Source: Bimastos eiseni
Lineage: Eukaryota; Annelida; Clitellata; Crassiclitellata; Lumbricidae
Assembly: GCA_959347315.1 (NCBI GenBank)
Contig: OY365807.1
Location: 35,945,072 to 36,009,071, forward strand
Reading direction: 5' to 3'
Length of the DNA stretch: 64,000 bases
Position numbers and translations under genes: made by a program. Below the pieces are notes generated by a model that had not been told where the DNA came from, searched no databases, and worked only from the letters and a program-made list of their open reading frames with translations. The stretch's first letter is position 1, and every line of letters starts with the position of its first letter. Below are positions 1 to 11,287 of this stretch, in pieces.

Positions 1-13
1 CATGCTGATTGGT

Positions 14-720
14 GGGTAAAATGCTGTTTCGCTGATTTGCGTTTTTATAAACAGCAATCTGAGGAAACTATTGAACAACTGTTATTTGCACATATCATGA
101 ACGTAGGCTTCTATTGTTTTCTTAATGAATAATTGCTCCACCTGTCGGTCGATTCTCAATTGCATTTACTGCTTGAGTAGTAAATAACTCGTAAATATCA
201 CTCAAGTTTTCGCTATATTCAAATCAAATGTATCCTAACTTTTCAAATTTTAACATTTCTTTGGGTAATGAAAATATATAGGCATATAGTGTCTAGGGTC
301 AGTCAACCATTTTTGATTGACTTTACTGATAAACTGGGATCGTTCGTGAACTAAGTCTGTTATCATTTAAACTAGTATTGAAGACAACTTTGTTCTGATT
401 AACTGTGACTAATACATTAGTAGGCCTATGATGACCAATGCCTCATAAACAGTGCTGTCTGTTTGTTGATTTTAATTAACTATATTGAAGACAACAAAGT
501 TCTAATTAACTGTCATTAATGCAATTAGTACATTAATTAATGCTTCATGAACTCTTTAAACCAAACAGGCTTAAAGGCTTCATAAATACTTGTTTGCTCG
601 TTTTACCAATCAGCATTTTGCCATTCACCTTGCTGATTGTCTGCTTTGTAAAATGATGACCAATCAGCAAGTTCCGATCAGCATTTGACCTCAGCAGATC
701 AGCAAATCAGCATTTTACCC
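14..720. mobile_element. Possible inverted-repeat (MITE-like) element
   Basis: The left edge reads GGGTAAAATGCTG followed by TTTCGCTGATTTGC. The right edge, read on the other strand, gives GGGTAAAATGCTG followed by ATTTGCTGATCTGC, so about 27 bases form imperfect terminal inverted repeats. Inside, a segment starting near 378 (AAGACAACTTTGTTCTGATT) recurs near 484 in diverged form. No coding capacity and no clear target duplication were found; the left flank is cut close by the window edge. It could also be the remains of a longer element. Confidence 0.4.
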
Positions 721-1700
721 GTGCCCTCACAGCAATAGATATTGTGTAACTAACCAGCAGAAGCACGTGGAAAATTTTTACTGTTCGTTTTTGGTTGTTT
801 GCAATATGGCGGCTGCCACTTTGGGGTGCTGGTAAAATGCAAAGCGGCAAACTGCGGACCGGTGGAACGCGAATCAAAATGCGAACCATAGATGCGAACG
901 GATCAGGGTAAGGCACCGTGAGGGTCGGTTAGGGTCAGGGTGGGCATCGTGAGGGGCAGTTATTATTAGGGTTAGTGTAGTTGATAGATAGCGTTCAGGG
1001 TCATGGCTAGTATCGTTTATAGATAATTGCCGAAAACCTTTGGCCGCATGAATAAAAATATAAATGGCAACCATTGGCGCGAACCTGTCACGTGGCTCTT
1101 GGCAGCCAATCGAAGATAAGTTCGCAAACGGTTCACATTTCATCCACACCCGCCATGTTGGGCGTTGTTGAAATCTCCAGAAAAATAGCATGTGCTTGTG
1201 AACATTAGATGCTCTTTTCGGCCTTCACTTAAACCATTATTGTAATTGGGAACAATGCCAACATACCCAATTAAGATTATTACATTTAAAAAATTTCTTA
1301 TAAATTTAGAATTTCTTAAGAAAAATTTCATTTGTGAAATAATCATGCAGCGCATTTTCTCTGATGGAAGGCATGCATGCGTGTAGATATTTTTATTTCA
1401 GTTTTCTTTCCATGCTCATGTTATTCTTACAGGTCAGATACGTTGCACATAATGGACATCAAAATCATAGTCTGTTGGGAGAACTTTATTATGGTATGAG
1501 TAATTGAAGTCAGCCTTCTATTGTGAATTTTAAAAGCTGTGTCTCTAATTTTAGCATTGTAAATTTGTAAATATATAATGCCTCCACCAAAACAATTTAC
1601 TCAGTTATTTTGGATTCTTTTGAGACTTTATGTAGAGCCTGTAGATGACAGAAACATAAAAAAACTTAGGTTTGTTATGATGGTTTTGTTTTATAGGCCA
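721..1700. other. Non-coding stretch with short TTAGGG-like run
   Basis: No gene seen. Between about 905 and 990 there are degenerate GGGTTAG/GTGAGGG words. The rest is AT-rich unique-looking sequence. Confidence 0.4.
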
Positions 1701-1707
1701 TGATTAT

Positions 1708-1825
1708 TAGGGATGAACCGAGTGTCTATTTTGTGCCGAGTCAGAGTATCGTGTTTACGAGTTTAATTGTTCCGAGTCCGAGTTTCTAATATTTATAGAA
1801 ATTCTCAAGTTTTGGTTCATCCCTC
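1708..1825. mobile_element. Short hAT-like MITE
   Basis: The ends read TAGGGATGAACC at the left and GGTTCATCCCT at the right, giving an 11-12 bp terminal inverted repeat of the style common in hAT transposons. The flanking 8-mers are ATGATTAT (1700-1707) and ACGATTAC (1826-1833), which agree at 6 of 8 positions with two transitions. The interior has two CCGAGTC-type words and no coding potential. Confidence 0.5.
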
Positions 1826-2078
1826 ACGATTACCATGGGGTCATCGGAGGGTTGATCATCAAGGTTAGTAGGTCACTACAGTTGACATACTGTATGATGA
1901 AGGGTTGGCATATATGTAGCAAATCAACTTTTGTGGGCAGCATGGCAAGCACAGCTTAAAATTATTGCAATTGAAAGTTGATGGCTAGTCTTTCAATGTG
2001 GCATTATATCAGCAAATTACGCTTTAGAAATGCGTATAACTTTCTGTAACACGTCCTTTAAGTAAGATCTGTTTTATT

Positions 2079-2116
2079 AAGGTGCGCTATAAATGATAGG
2101 TGTATTGTATTGTATA
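2079..2116 (+). repeat. LINE/SINE-type 3' tail fragment
   Basis: Reads GTGCGCTATAAATGATAGG and then a short TGTAT-type run. The same tail, slightly altered, ends the SINE at 2663-2896 on the opposite strand. Only the tail is recognisable. Confidence 0.35.
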
Positions 2117-2224
2117 ATGAAGACTTACCAGATTTTAACATATTGGACATTGATGAAGGTTTAACAATTTTTTGAATTTTTTTGATGAATTGTGCAGAAA
2201 TTCTTAGCCAAAATACTTCACAGA

Positions 2225-2448
2225 CAGGGCCGTATCGAGCTATTGTGCCCTGTGCCCAGCATCAACCTGGCGCCCCACATTTTGAAAATAGTATTTGCGC
2301 CCTATGTCTAGCATCAATCTGGCGCCCGCACATTTTTAAAATAGTGCATCTTATGGAATAATAAGTTATTCCATCCTGAAATTTGCGCCATTTCCACATT
2401 TGTGCCCTGGGCAACGGCCCCACTGGCCCCTCCCTCGGTACGGCCCTG
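2225..2448. mobile_element. hAT-type MITE with perfect 8-bp target duplication
   Basis: The 224-bp element starts CAGGGCCGTATCGAG and ends, on the other strand, CAGGGCCGTACCGAG, so 14 of the first 15-16 bases match. It is flanked by identical 8-mers TTCACAGA at 2217-2224 and 2449-2456, the target-site length characteristic of the hAT superfamily. The interior carries a repeated GCGCCC...AGCATCAA(C/T)CTGG segment and no open reading frame, so it is non-autonomous. Exact duplication of the target suggests a fairly recent insertion. Confidence 0.82.
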
Positions 2449-2565
2449 TTCACAGATGCAATATTGAATGCACAACACTTGTATAAGATGTGATATTCCA
2501 GTTTGTTGACTCCATACACATTGTTTTTAAATAAGATGCCAAATCTGAACTGATTGGGTAGCCTT

Positions 2566-2976
2566 CTTTTTGGCATTAATATTAGGGTTTCCTAATATAT
2601 TGATATCTCAGCTTTCAATTAATTTAATTTAACTTTAATTATTATATATATACATATATATATACAATACAATACAACTTGGCATTTATAACGCTCTTTA
2701 TCACGACAAATCGCGTTCGAAAGCGCGTACATGTCTCGATGACGCAACTGCAGTTGTAATGCAGAGCATTGTGTGCGACAGACTTGCTCAAGGTCCATCA
2801 TACACAGTGACACCCCAGACGAGGGTCGAACCCACTCGCTCAGCGCACACTGAGCGTTACGGGCTGACCGCTATTACCGCTCGGCCACCATGCCACATCT
2901 TTTTTGCATTAATATTCGGGTTTCCCAATTGATATCTCAGCTTTAAATTAATTTATTTTTACTTTAGTTATTATAA
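2566..2976 (-). repeat. ~80-bp direct repeats flanking the SINE
   Basis: The segments 2566-2647 and 2899-2976 both contain GCATTAATATT, then GGTTTCC, then TTGATATCTCAGCTTT, then AATTAATTT, in the same order and spacing. They bracket the SINE on both sides. They are much longer than a normal SINE target duplication, so a local tandem duplication with the SINE at the junction, or an unusually long target duplication, is implied. Confidence 0.65.
2663..2896 (-). mobile_element. tRNA-derived SINE
   Basis: On the minus strand the head reads like a class II tRNA (Ser/Leu type). An A-box-like TGGCCGAGCGG lies at 2878-2888 and a B-box-like GGTTCGACCCT at 2822-2832, with a GCTCAGTGTGCGCTGAGC hairpin between them. 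The acceptor stem does not close, so this is not a functional tRNA gene. The body is followed by a 3' tail containing GAGCGTTATAAATGCC and TTGTATTGTATTG, like the tails of LINE remnants elsewhere in the window. This fits a SINE mobilised by a partner LINE with a shared tail. Confidence 0.7.
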
Positions 2977-3359
2977 AGATAGAAATTTTCAGATCCATCT
3001 GGGGCAATCACCACAAATGCCTGGTATCAGGAACATGATGATCTGATATAATTTTACAATATGACGTGTGTGATTTTGTTACTGTAGTTACTTTGCCTAT
3101 TCACTAACTTTTGCATTTATTATGTTGTACACAGATATGGTAAACTGACTGACTCGCAGTGAAGGGAATACGGATATCATCACTATGGAATGGCTGTGTG
3201 GGGCCTAAGGGCAGGAATTGTTGAATTTCAGCAGCATAGAAGAGGATAATAATTCTGATATATAAAGCTCACACGTTGCTATTAATGACAATGTGTTCAC
3301 TTTTGCTCCATTAAAATTAAGATCTAAATCAATCAATCAATGGGAACTTAATAAAAAAA

Positions 3360-3600
3360 CTCAAGATATCTACTCGCAGGCGCTCCTGGACTGACAACGG
3401 CTGAAAATACGGATTTAAATGTAGAACAAAATGCAGGTGAGGCATTTCTAGGCAGGAGGCATAGCTCTTGGTGAATCCCATTCCAGATGATAGGGCCCAA
3501 AGCTGGAAAAGTCCGATATTGCATCGTAGTGGAATTATCATGCTTTTTGATGTTACTGGCTAGCATTTTTATTTGAATCCCTGTTCTCTTAGTAGGCACC
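3360..3600 (-). pseudogene. Decayed LINE C-terminal fragment (tentative)
   Basis: The minus-strand reading contains FPALGPIIWNGIHQEL and, 20 residues on, STFKSVF. This resembles the usual C-terminal end of CR1/L2/Jockey-type ORF2 proteins (APxLWNSLP followed by FKSxLKTxLF). No reverse transcriptase core is present. The match rests on a short motif and is uncertain. Confidence 0.35.
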
Positions 3601-4129
3601 AAGACCAGCAGATCATTAAGGTGAAAATTATCCAAGCACCGCCTAGCTATTGTAGTATTGTATGGTATATTTTTTCATTGATTAGCACTAGTTGTCATGA
3701 TGTCACTAATTCACGAGTCTTAATAGTTATCCATATCCGTGAATTAGTTACAAATTATCCGAGGAGCCCAAGCATAGGAATAGGTTAAGGAAAGGCATAC
3801 CAGCAATGGGATTCTCTTGGTGAAGAAACACAGAACCATGTGCTGCCACATGACGACGTAACAGGTTTCATGCTCTTACGCACGATTCAGGACCTCACAA
3901 ATATGTCTTGTGCCGTGGTCCTAACAACGAGGTTGGCTATGGATTAGCATTTATGATTCGTGAATTTGTGCTGCCTTCTACATGCTGTTTTCTTTTTTTA
4001 TTTTGTCTGTAGGCCTATAGCTAAGTATTTGCAGAGCATGGCTTGCAAAGAGTCACTGAGAAGCAAGAAGCTGACTGTTCCGAATGCCCACAGACCTGTT
4101 CCCTCCGACAAACAGGGAGAACACGGGGC

Positions 4130-4329
4130 TGCAAACGCACACACGTCCCTGGTGCATCCAAGGGAAAGAATAGGAACCAGAACAAAAATGGCATCTTCGA
4201 CTTCCAAGCATCGTATTAAACGCTGTGTGACGGGCCTGCCTTTTCATCTGCAGTGTTCAGCACTGTGGTCAAAAGCTCCGGAAACTCCTCGATTGCCTGT
4301 GAATTAAGAACTTGAGTCGCTTGTGAGAG
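4130..4329 (+). pseudogene. Possible LINE 3' coding remnant (weak)
   Basis: The plus-strand reading has a stretch CSALWSKAPETPRLPVN, a stop, and then ADFRSKIETLLTKV. The order (ALW..., then FRSKxxTLL) resembles LINE ORF2 C-termini. It leads directly into the 47-bp tandem repeat, whose unit contains the second motif. Low certainty. Confidence 0.25.
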
Positions 4330-4516
4330 CAGACTTCAGGAGTAAAATTGAGACGCTTCTCACCAAAGTGCCCCTCCAGACTTCAGGAGTAAAATTGAGA
4401 CGCTTCTCACCAAAGTGTCCCTCCAGACTTCAGGAGTAAAATTGAGACGCTTCTCACCAAAGTGCCCCTCCAGACTTCAGGAGTCAAATTGAGACGCCTC
4501 TCACCAAAGTGCCCCT
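4330..4516 (+). repeat. 47-bp tandem repeat, four copies
   Basis: Units begin CAGACTTCAGGAGTAAAATT at 4330, 4377, 4424 and 4471. The first three are nearly identical and the last carries a few substitutions. They are amplified from the end of the possible LINE remnant. Confidence 0.9.
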
Positions 4517-5450
4517 TCTCAGAATTTCTACAGGGAAGAGTTCATGCTCATCGAACAAGTCAAGATTGAGAACGCTGTGAACTCATAATATCTACATAAA
4601 GATAAAGAACATTATGAACTACCACATTGCCTTAGGTAGCTGTACTAGAGTGCCGTTGTGAGTTAATTGCTGTGATATATGCATACTTTGTAAGTTAAAT
4701 CACAGCCTTTATTTTAATGCCCGCACTAGGCTTATCATCCTGCAGAACAAATATCTATAAATTGAATTTGTGCAAGCGCATCTATTTATGTACCAATGCG
4801 ATAAGAATCTCCTCCCATGTCATGCTAAATTGGGACTGTCCCAACTGGGTTCCTATTGCTTCCAATGTGTTATTTTAATGATGCCTGTTTATTATAATTA
4901 TTACCTGTTATATCTGAAGATTAGACTACTATTGAAACGATAAAATGGAATTGAAACTGAGTTGTATATAAAGATAGAATGTCTATATTATAGATTTCTA
5001 TGTTCTACTTCAACATTACAAACTATCATTGTGTGCATAAAGATGATGAACATTAGATTGTGACTAGGCATACTATAAATAACACATACCTGCCCCAACA
5101 GCTGTGACCAAGCTATGATTAGAGTAAACACAAATCTGCTTAGAGCAAAGCATTGGAGAAGTCCTTTACCTCTTCTGTTTGGGGTTTTCAGGTTTTCTTG
5201 AACCCCATACATTGCATATTATGTACTCATACATTTATTAAACTGATGTTGAATAAAGACTGAGTGAGAGCCAAATCTACCTTTTCACGAAAGTCTTCAT
5301 CTGAGCTTAAACACTATGACGATATTGTCTATAATCATTGTAGGCCACTTCATTGGTAACAGTGGAAAATTTGACTGATAAAGCAATCGGGTATCATGCA
5401 TTGGGCACGGTAACTGATTGTGAAGCACTGTCTTGATATTTGAACTGATG
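4517..5450. other. AT-rich DNA without recognised features
   Basis: No convincing exon, RNA gene or transposon ends seen on either strand. Confidence 0.4.
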
Positions 5451-5735
5451 TCGAACCGACGTGAATTAAAGACGTCGGAAAACGCCGTCGGGACGACGTG
5501 AATTAGAGACGTCGGATTGACGTCGGAAAAAGCGTCGGGCCGACGTGAATTAGAGACATCGGATTGACGTCGGAAAAAGCCGTCGGGCCGACGTGAATTA
5601 GAGACAAATCGGATTGACGTCGGAAACCGACGTCGAGCCGACGTCTGAAAAACTCGCCGGATATCTGAGCACCCGCTGAGCGGTAAGACGTCGGTCAGTC
5701 GTCGGATACTGATGAGTTTGTGGACGTGTTACCGA
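5451..5735 (+). repeat. CpG-rich GACGTCGG minisatellite
   Basis: About four to five units of roughly 47 bp built on CCGACGTGAATTAGAGAC, GATTGACGTCGG and AAAAGCCGTCGGG. It is strongly CpG-rich in AT-rich surroundings and contains many short CGACGTCG palindromes. Confidence 0.8.
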
Positions 5736-7300
5736 CGTCGGCCCGCTGTGGGTGGTTATCTGGGTTCTTCTTAAGATGGGAATGAATTCGGCTCTTCTTG
5801 GTTTCAGGCCTATATCAATGTCAATCGTGGCAGATTTGCAAGACTACGGAAAGAAGGCAATGCTATGGTTTCATAAAACGTTTCCCAAATATATTGCTCT
5901 AGGTAAACTGGGTCGGAATAGAACCTCTGCTGAATCTAGTCGATAAAACGATATGATTAATTTATAAGGGGATCATTAAATGGAAAACTTTATATCTAGT
6001 CATCATATTGCAGAATATTGCATGAGTTTCTCTATTCAATATTCACAACGGGAAGTGCTGCTTCTTTTCTTTACCATGGATTTTCTTTTCATTTCAAATA
6101 TTATAGGCACCGTTGTGAAAGTGTAGCGACTGAACTATTTATATACAACGCACAAAGCCACACGCATGCCCGTCTATAAATGAGCATTGCAGCTCTATGT
6201 AGGCCTATAGTAGCCTATATAGGCTGTCGTCATTCTACATTTTTCTCGAATTATTTGGCATTATTTGGCATTATGTGACATTAAAATTATAATTTCAGCA
6301 GTTTCATTGACGCGCGGTTCCAGAAGAAGCCAAGTAAATATTGCAGTGGCAAATTTTTCGGCGCTCTGAAAAACTGATTCCGTCGCTGTTTGTTGTTATA
6401 GTAGCGCTTCAGAAATGTGGAATTTTTCGATTACGTTACGACTGTCGGTCGTATTCCAGTCGTTGATCGATGCTAAACAACTGACACTCCAAAGAGTTCA
6501 GCTCCCTTTGGCTAAGGCCATAGCTAATATATCAATCGAAGTGTCTCTTTTGCAATCAAAAGACATCACTTTCGATACAAGAGTTGACATGAATTCGCAG
6601 TAGGTCACATCGGAGACCTAATTATAAGGACTGAAGATTCCGTGAGTATAGGATCACCTATAGTGTTGCAGGAAGAAAATGTATGAACGCAGGCTAACAT
6701 TTGATAAAGACACGATTGAACAAATGATATAGGCTTCTAAAGATATATCCTATACTAAGATATGCTCACTTGACAAAGGCATGTTTGTGTATGAAGTTCT
6801 TCTTTGTGTCACCATTCACACAAAAATTAATAGCTGTATAGTTGTGCACGCTAGGGATAGCCAGAATGAATTAGAAGCGATTACTTTACAGTTCGCTTTA
6901 TCATTAGGCCTATGAAGCAGAAAGACGTCGTATACGTACGATTGTAATGTAAGCGATTATGAGATTACGCAATATAAATTATATATTTGGGTCTGCCCGT
7001 GTGTGTATCTGTATGAATATTTGATCTATGAATGACGTTACGTGGCGCAGATGAGTGTATAGTGTGTTTGAAAGTAAGAGACGTTCAACGACATCTGTTG
7101 GTAGAATGGTAACTGCCGTCCGACCGAGGGAGCCACTAGCGCTGAGAACGGCCTCTGATGTAAGGAGGAAAAGAGAAAGGCAGCCTGGAAGATGAATCGA
7201 TGAAGTGATGGACTGATGAGCTGTCCAGGGCTTGGACGAGGTCAGAGGGTGACTCAAAATCTCAGGAGATGATGGCAGGAAAAATGGACTGACATTGTCG
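5736..7300. other. No recognised gene
   Basis: Contains two short open frames (about 5770-5946 and 6415-6603) with no recognisable domain or splice context, and a TAGGCCTA motif near 6199 and 6905. Nothing else can be supported. Confidence 0.35.
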
Positions 7301-7325
7301 CTAGACCCAACAGCTCATATTAAAG

Positions 7326-7680
7326 CAATGGATGGATGGATGGATGAATGGATGGACGGTTGGATTAATGGACGGATGGATGGACGGACGAATGGATTAA
7401 TGGACGGTTGGACGGATGGATTCATGGACGAATGGATGGATGGACGAACGAATGGATGGACGGATGGATGGCCGGACGGACGAACGGACAGACGGTTGGA
7501 TTAATGGACGCACGGATGGATTAATGTATTATTGCATGCATGCATGGATAGATGGCTAAATCGACGGATGGGTGTATGAGCTGCCGGATGGATTAATGGA
7601 TGGAAGAATGGACGAATGGAAGGATGGTTAAGGGATGGATGTATGACTTAATTTCTGAACGAAATGATGAATGGATCGAT
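7326..7680 (+). repeat. GGAT/GGAC tetranucleotide-rich array
   Basis: Imperfect run of GGATGGATGGAC and GGACGAAT words. It yields low-complexity open frames of W, M and D residues that are not genes. Confidence 0.85.
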
Positions 7681-7764
7681 TGATGGAAGGAGAGAGCGCT
7701 GCACCCAACTAATCATGTATGAATGTCATGAACACTTATAGACGGATGAATTTTCGGATGGATG

Positions 7765-8705
7765 AATGGATAGATTATACAATGGATAGATTATACAATG
7801 GATAGATTATACAATGGATAGATTATACAATGGATAGATTATACTATGGATAGATTATACAATGGAGAGATTATACAATGGATAGATTATACAATGGATA
7901 GATTATACAATGGATAGATTATACAATGGATAGATTATACAATGGATAGATTATACCATGGATAGATTATACAATGGATAGATTATACAATGGATAGATT
8001 ATACAATGGATAGATTATACAATGGATAGATTATACTATGGATAGATTATACAATGGATAGATTATACAATGGATAGATTATACAATGGATAGATTATAC
8101 AATGGATAGATTATACTATGGATAGATTATACAATGGATAGATTACATAATGGATAGATTATACAATGGATACATTATACAATGGATAGATTATACAATG
8201 GATAGATTATACAATGGATAGATTATACAATGGATAGATTATACAATGGATAGATTATACAATGAATAGATTATACAATGGATAGATTATACAATGGATA
8301 GATTATATAATGGATAGTTTATACAATGGATAGATTATACAATGGATAGATTATACAATGGATAGATTATATAATGGATAGATTATACAATGGATAGATT
8401 ATACTATGGATAGATTATACAATGGATAGATTATACAATGGATAGATTATACAATGGATAGATTATGTAATGGATAGATTATACAATGGATAGATTATAC
8501 AATGGATAGATTATACAATGGATAGATTATACAATGGATAGATTATACTATGGATAGAGTTTACAATGGATAGATTATACAATGGATAGATTATACAATG
8601 GATAGATTATACTATGGATAAATTATACAATGGATAGATTATACAATGGATAGATTATACAATGGATAGATTATACAATGGATAGATTATACAATGGATA
8701 GATTA
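7765..8705 (+). repeat. 16-bp minisatellite, about 59 copies
   Basis: The unit AATGGATAGATTATAC is repeated almost without gaps for 941 bases. Variants such as ACTATGG and TATAATGG are scattered. The unit length of 16 stays constant, and the array follows the GGAT array as a likely derivative of it. Confidence 0.95.
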
Positions 8706-9900
8706 GACATGTACATTAGATAGTTAACTTAATTAATTTGATCGTGATTCCAATGACTGATGATATAAATCAAGTTTTCATATAATTAATTGATTGATCT
8801 CTAAATACTGGCATTGTTCCTTCTCTCTTGGTCCATTTTGCTCCTTGTCAATAGATTTCTTTGAAATAAGCGCCCCATTTTTACCACTATGGGGCGGCAC
8901 ATTTCAAAGGGCGACAAAAGTTGAATTCAAATTTTTTTAGATATAAAAAGTAAATGATAGCAAGCCAGTGGACTAAGAAAGAAATTTTTAATCATACTGC
9001 TATGCTGTCATTAAAGTTTAAACTAATACACTAATTAAGTTAATACTTTTTATTTAACAGACTGCATGGTAGTGCTGATTTGTCTTCCTACTGTAACGTC
9101 TTTTAACATTTGTGGATTTCAATATGCAATTTCAATTTTGGGAGGGTGCAAAGAAATCTTGGCTCATAGGGGCGGCAAATTGTTGAATCCGTCTCTCATT
9201 CCAATTCACTGCTTTGTGTAACTTGGGCTACTTGCTTTCTTGATTTGCAATAACAGGGAAATTATATATTGTTTTACAAGATGAATATTGTATAACTAAA
9301 ATTAATACCGCCACCCTCTTATTGCAACGGCCAAATGTAATAACGATCTACAAAAGCTATCGTAATAGGTCAAGTTCGACGGAGCTGTTCTCAGCTCATG
9401 GCTTCGCTCCTCCGCCGACTGGCTTCTGGGAATGCGATGTGGACGATGGATCTATACCATTTTCCAGAACAGACGGCGGGTCTCCATGGCAACCATCGAT
9501 TGACTAAGTGCATTGCAGGCGGCTGCATGCCCCGCCCCGTGGCTGTCCCCACCGTGTCTCATGGCTGGCCACCGTCGCCTCCAAGATAACATCGTCATCG
9601 TCTTAGATAAGATTAGATTAGCCATGTATAGGTGTGCAGCAGCACCAGCTGCTCTCGACATGAAAATATGACCAGAGGCATATCCATCACTCCTCACATA
9701 TAATCCTATGTATTGACTTCCATATGTCTTTCTTAATGCATAATACACCTTTACTTCATCGCAATTTGTCTGTCCACTTGTATATAATCCGTATGTCACA
9801 CAGTCTTTCTTGCTTAATGTCGGGATAAACACTTACATATTTTATAATAGTTTTTATACACATTGTAGTTGGATGCATACATTTACCATTATATTTATAT
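8706..9900. other. Non-coding; possible transposon remnant near 8870-9190
   Basis: GCGCCCCATTTTTACC near 8871 and GGGGCGGCAAATTGTTGAAT near 9170 look like the GC-rich subterminal parts of hAT-like elements, but no terminal repeats or target duplication could be placed. No gene seen. Confidence 0.25.
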
Positions 9901-9914
9901 AATTATATGAGCGT

Positions 9915-9917
<3 letters not shown>

Positions 9918-9955
<38 letters not shown>

Positions 9956-10112
9956 ATATGCCATTTTCTTTTTGCATGGCTGCAAAACTAGTCTGTTCTT
10001 CTCTCTCTCCCTCTCTCTGTTTCTGTCTATCTCTCTGTCTCTCTTTCTGTTTATCTCTCTGTCTCTGTCTCTCTGTCTCTGTCTCTCTGTCTCTCTCTCT
10101 CTCTCTATCCGT
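9918..10112 (+). repeat. (TA)n and CT-rich (CTCTGT)n tracts
   Basis: An alternating TA run at about 9918-9950, then a pyrimidine tract of CTCT/CTGT words at about 9995-10108. Open frames here are low complexity. Confidence 0.9.
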
Positions 10113-10162
10113 ATGCATGTATGTCGGTCGACCTACATGTACATGACGCCATCGATTCCGGT

Positions 10163-10450
10163 CGTGTCACGATGCTTGCTCTACTGGACGCGAGCGTTTG
10201 ACACGCTTGATCATGACAGCTTGATCAAGCGTCTATAAACCTCTTTCGAAATCGGTGGACTATGCATGAAGTGGCTGAACCAACAATCGGCTTAACCAGT
10301 ATATAGGACGGTATGGACACCAACGCATGCACTCAGCCTCGTCCAGAGAAGATCAGCACAAGATGGACGTTTCCTCACATCATTTGTACGGCTGATTTCA
10401 CTCCACGGCAGTCATTTCTATGACTATACGCTGGCGGCGTACTTATGTTC
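10163..10450 (+). pseudogene. Decayed non-LTR reverse transcriptase fragment
   Basis: Plus-strand reading gives AFDTLDHDSLIKRL, a stop, and then GLCMKWLN, matching the motif A region of CR1/L2/Jockey-type reverse transcriptases (DxSxAFDTVDHDxLLxRL followed by LxWFxSYL). The preceding MLALLDAS is in another frame, so at least one frameshift is present. A later LISLHGSHFYDYTLAAYL resembles the region around the catalytic YADD motif but lacks the two aspartates. Stops, frameshift and missing residues make it non-functional. Confidence 0.65.
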
Positions 10451-10639
10451 TTGACATATGCCACACGTCTGATACACTTGCTTGTGTTTCCTACACACAC
10501 ACACAAACACCACCGTAGTGGGATTAAGTATAGGAAAGGCTGTCGTCCATTCTGCCTGAATTGAATTATTACTAATAATAATTAGCAACTTCTACAACGC
10601 CAATGTTTATGCACAAAACATCATCCGATGACGTAGGCC

Positions 10640-10905
10640 TACCAGAATCAACATTCAGCCCGATAGGGGAGTGAAAGTCTATAAAGAAAAGGCAGCTTTA
10701 TCAATCTGCGGAATTTATATAGCGCCCCATCAAGATGGTTAAGATAAGTCGTGAAGTAGAGAATAAAAAGACGGAACTGGCTGAAGAGATTAAATCGGTA
10801 AAAAGAGGGAATTCCAAATGATAATCGCCTCGTCTCAGAATGATGGGAACCATTTACAGTCTTAGCCATATATAAGCGAATTCTCTGGAACAAATGTACC
10901 ATTTC
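10640..10905 (-). pseudogene. Decayed LINE 3' end
   Basis: On the minus strand a degenerate C-terminal reading (SQFRLFILYFTTYL) is followed by GGGGCGCTATATAAATTCC (10708-10728). That is the same style of GCGC(T/C)ATATAAAT tail that ends other LINE fragments here. No intact reading frame. Confidence 0.5.
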
Positions 10906-11287
10906 GACACTATCGATGGAAAAAATGTCGTAATCTTTGCGTCTTCGTAATAATTATAGATTGGTGGATGACTGGATGGTTGCTGTGTGGATGAATAGCG
11001 AGCGGATAGATGGATTTGTAAGTGAGTGGAAGATGTGGAAGATGGAAGGTTGGAGGGTTTGATGGATGGGCGAATATCTATCTATTCGTCCATCTGAACA
11101 AGTGTGCATACATGTACACAATGAATGTAGGCAAATACATCTTGACCTTTGGCCTTCTCTTCGTCAACTCATTTCAGTCATGTAAACACGCAATCATTCA
11201 TTTGCGTAACTTGCGCATACGTCTTTATAGGTCGATGGCTGGATATAAATCGCATACAATATCTATTTAATATACACAGAATTTTAA

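Noticed and set aside
2805..2896. Functional tRNA gene (Ser/Leu) on the minus strand
   Set aside because: A- and B-box-like words are present but the acceptor stem does not close and a retroposon body and tail follow. It is a SINE head.
5705..5735. Second CTGATGAG hammerhead-like word
   Set aside because: No CGAAAC partner and no helices.
7205..7245. Hammerhead ribozyme-like CTGATGAG...GTCC...GGACGA
   Set aside because: The helix II core is there by chance, but the required GAAA is GAGG and no flanking helices were found.
8860..9190. Third hAT-like element
   Set aside because: GC-rich subterminal-like words only; no terminal inverted repeats or target duplication could be located.
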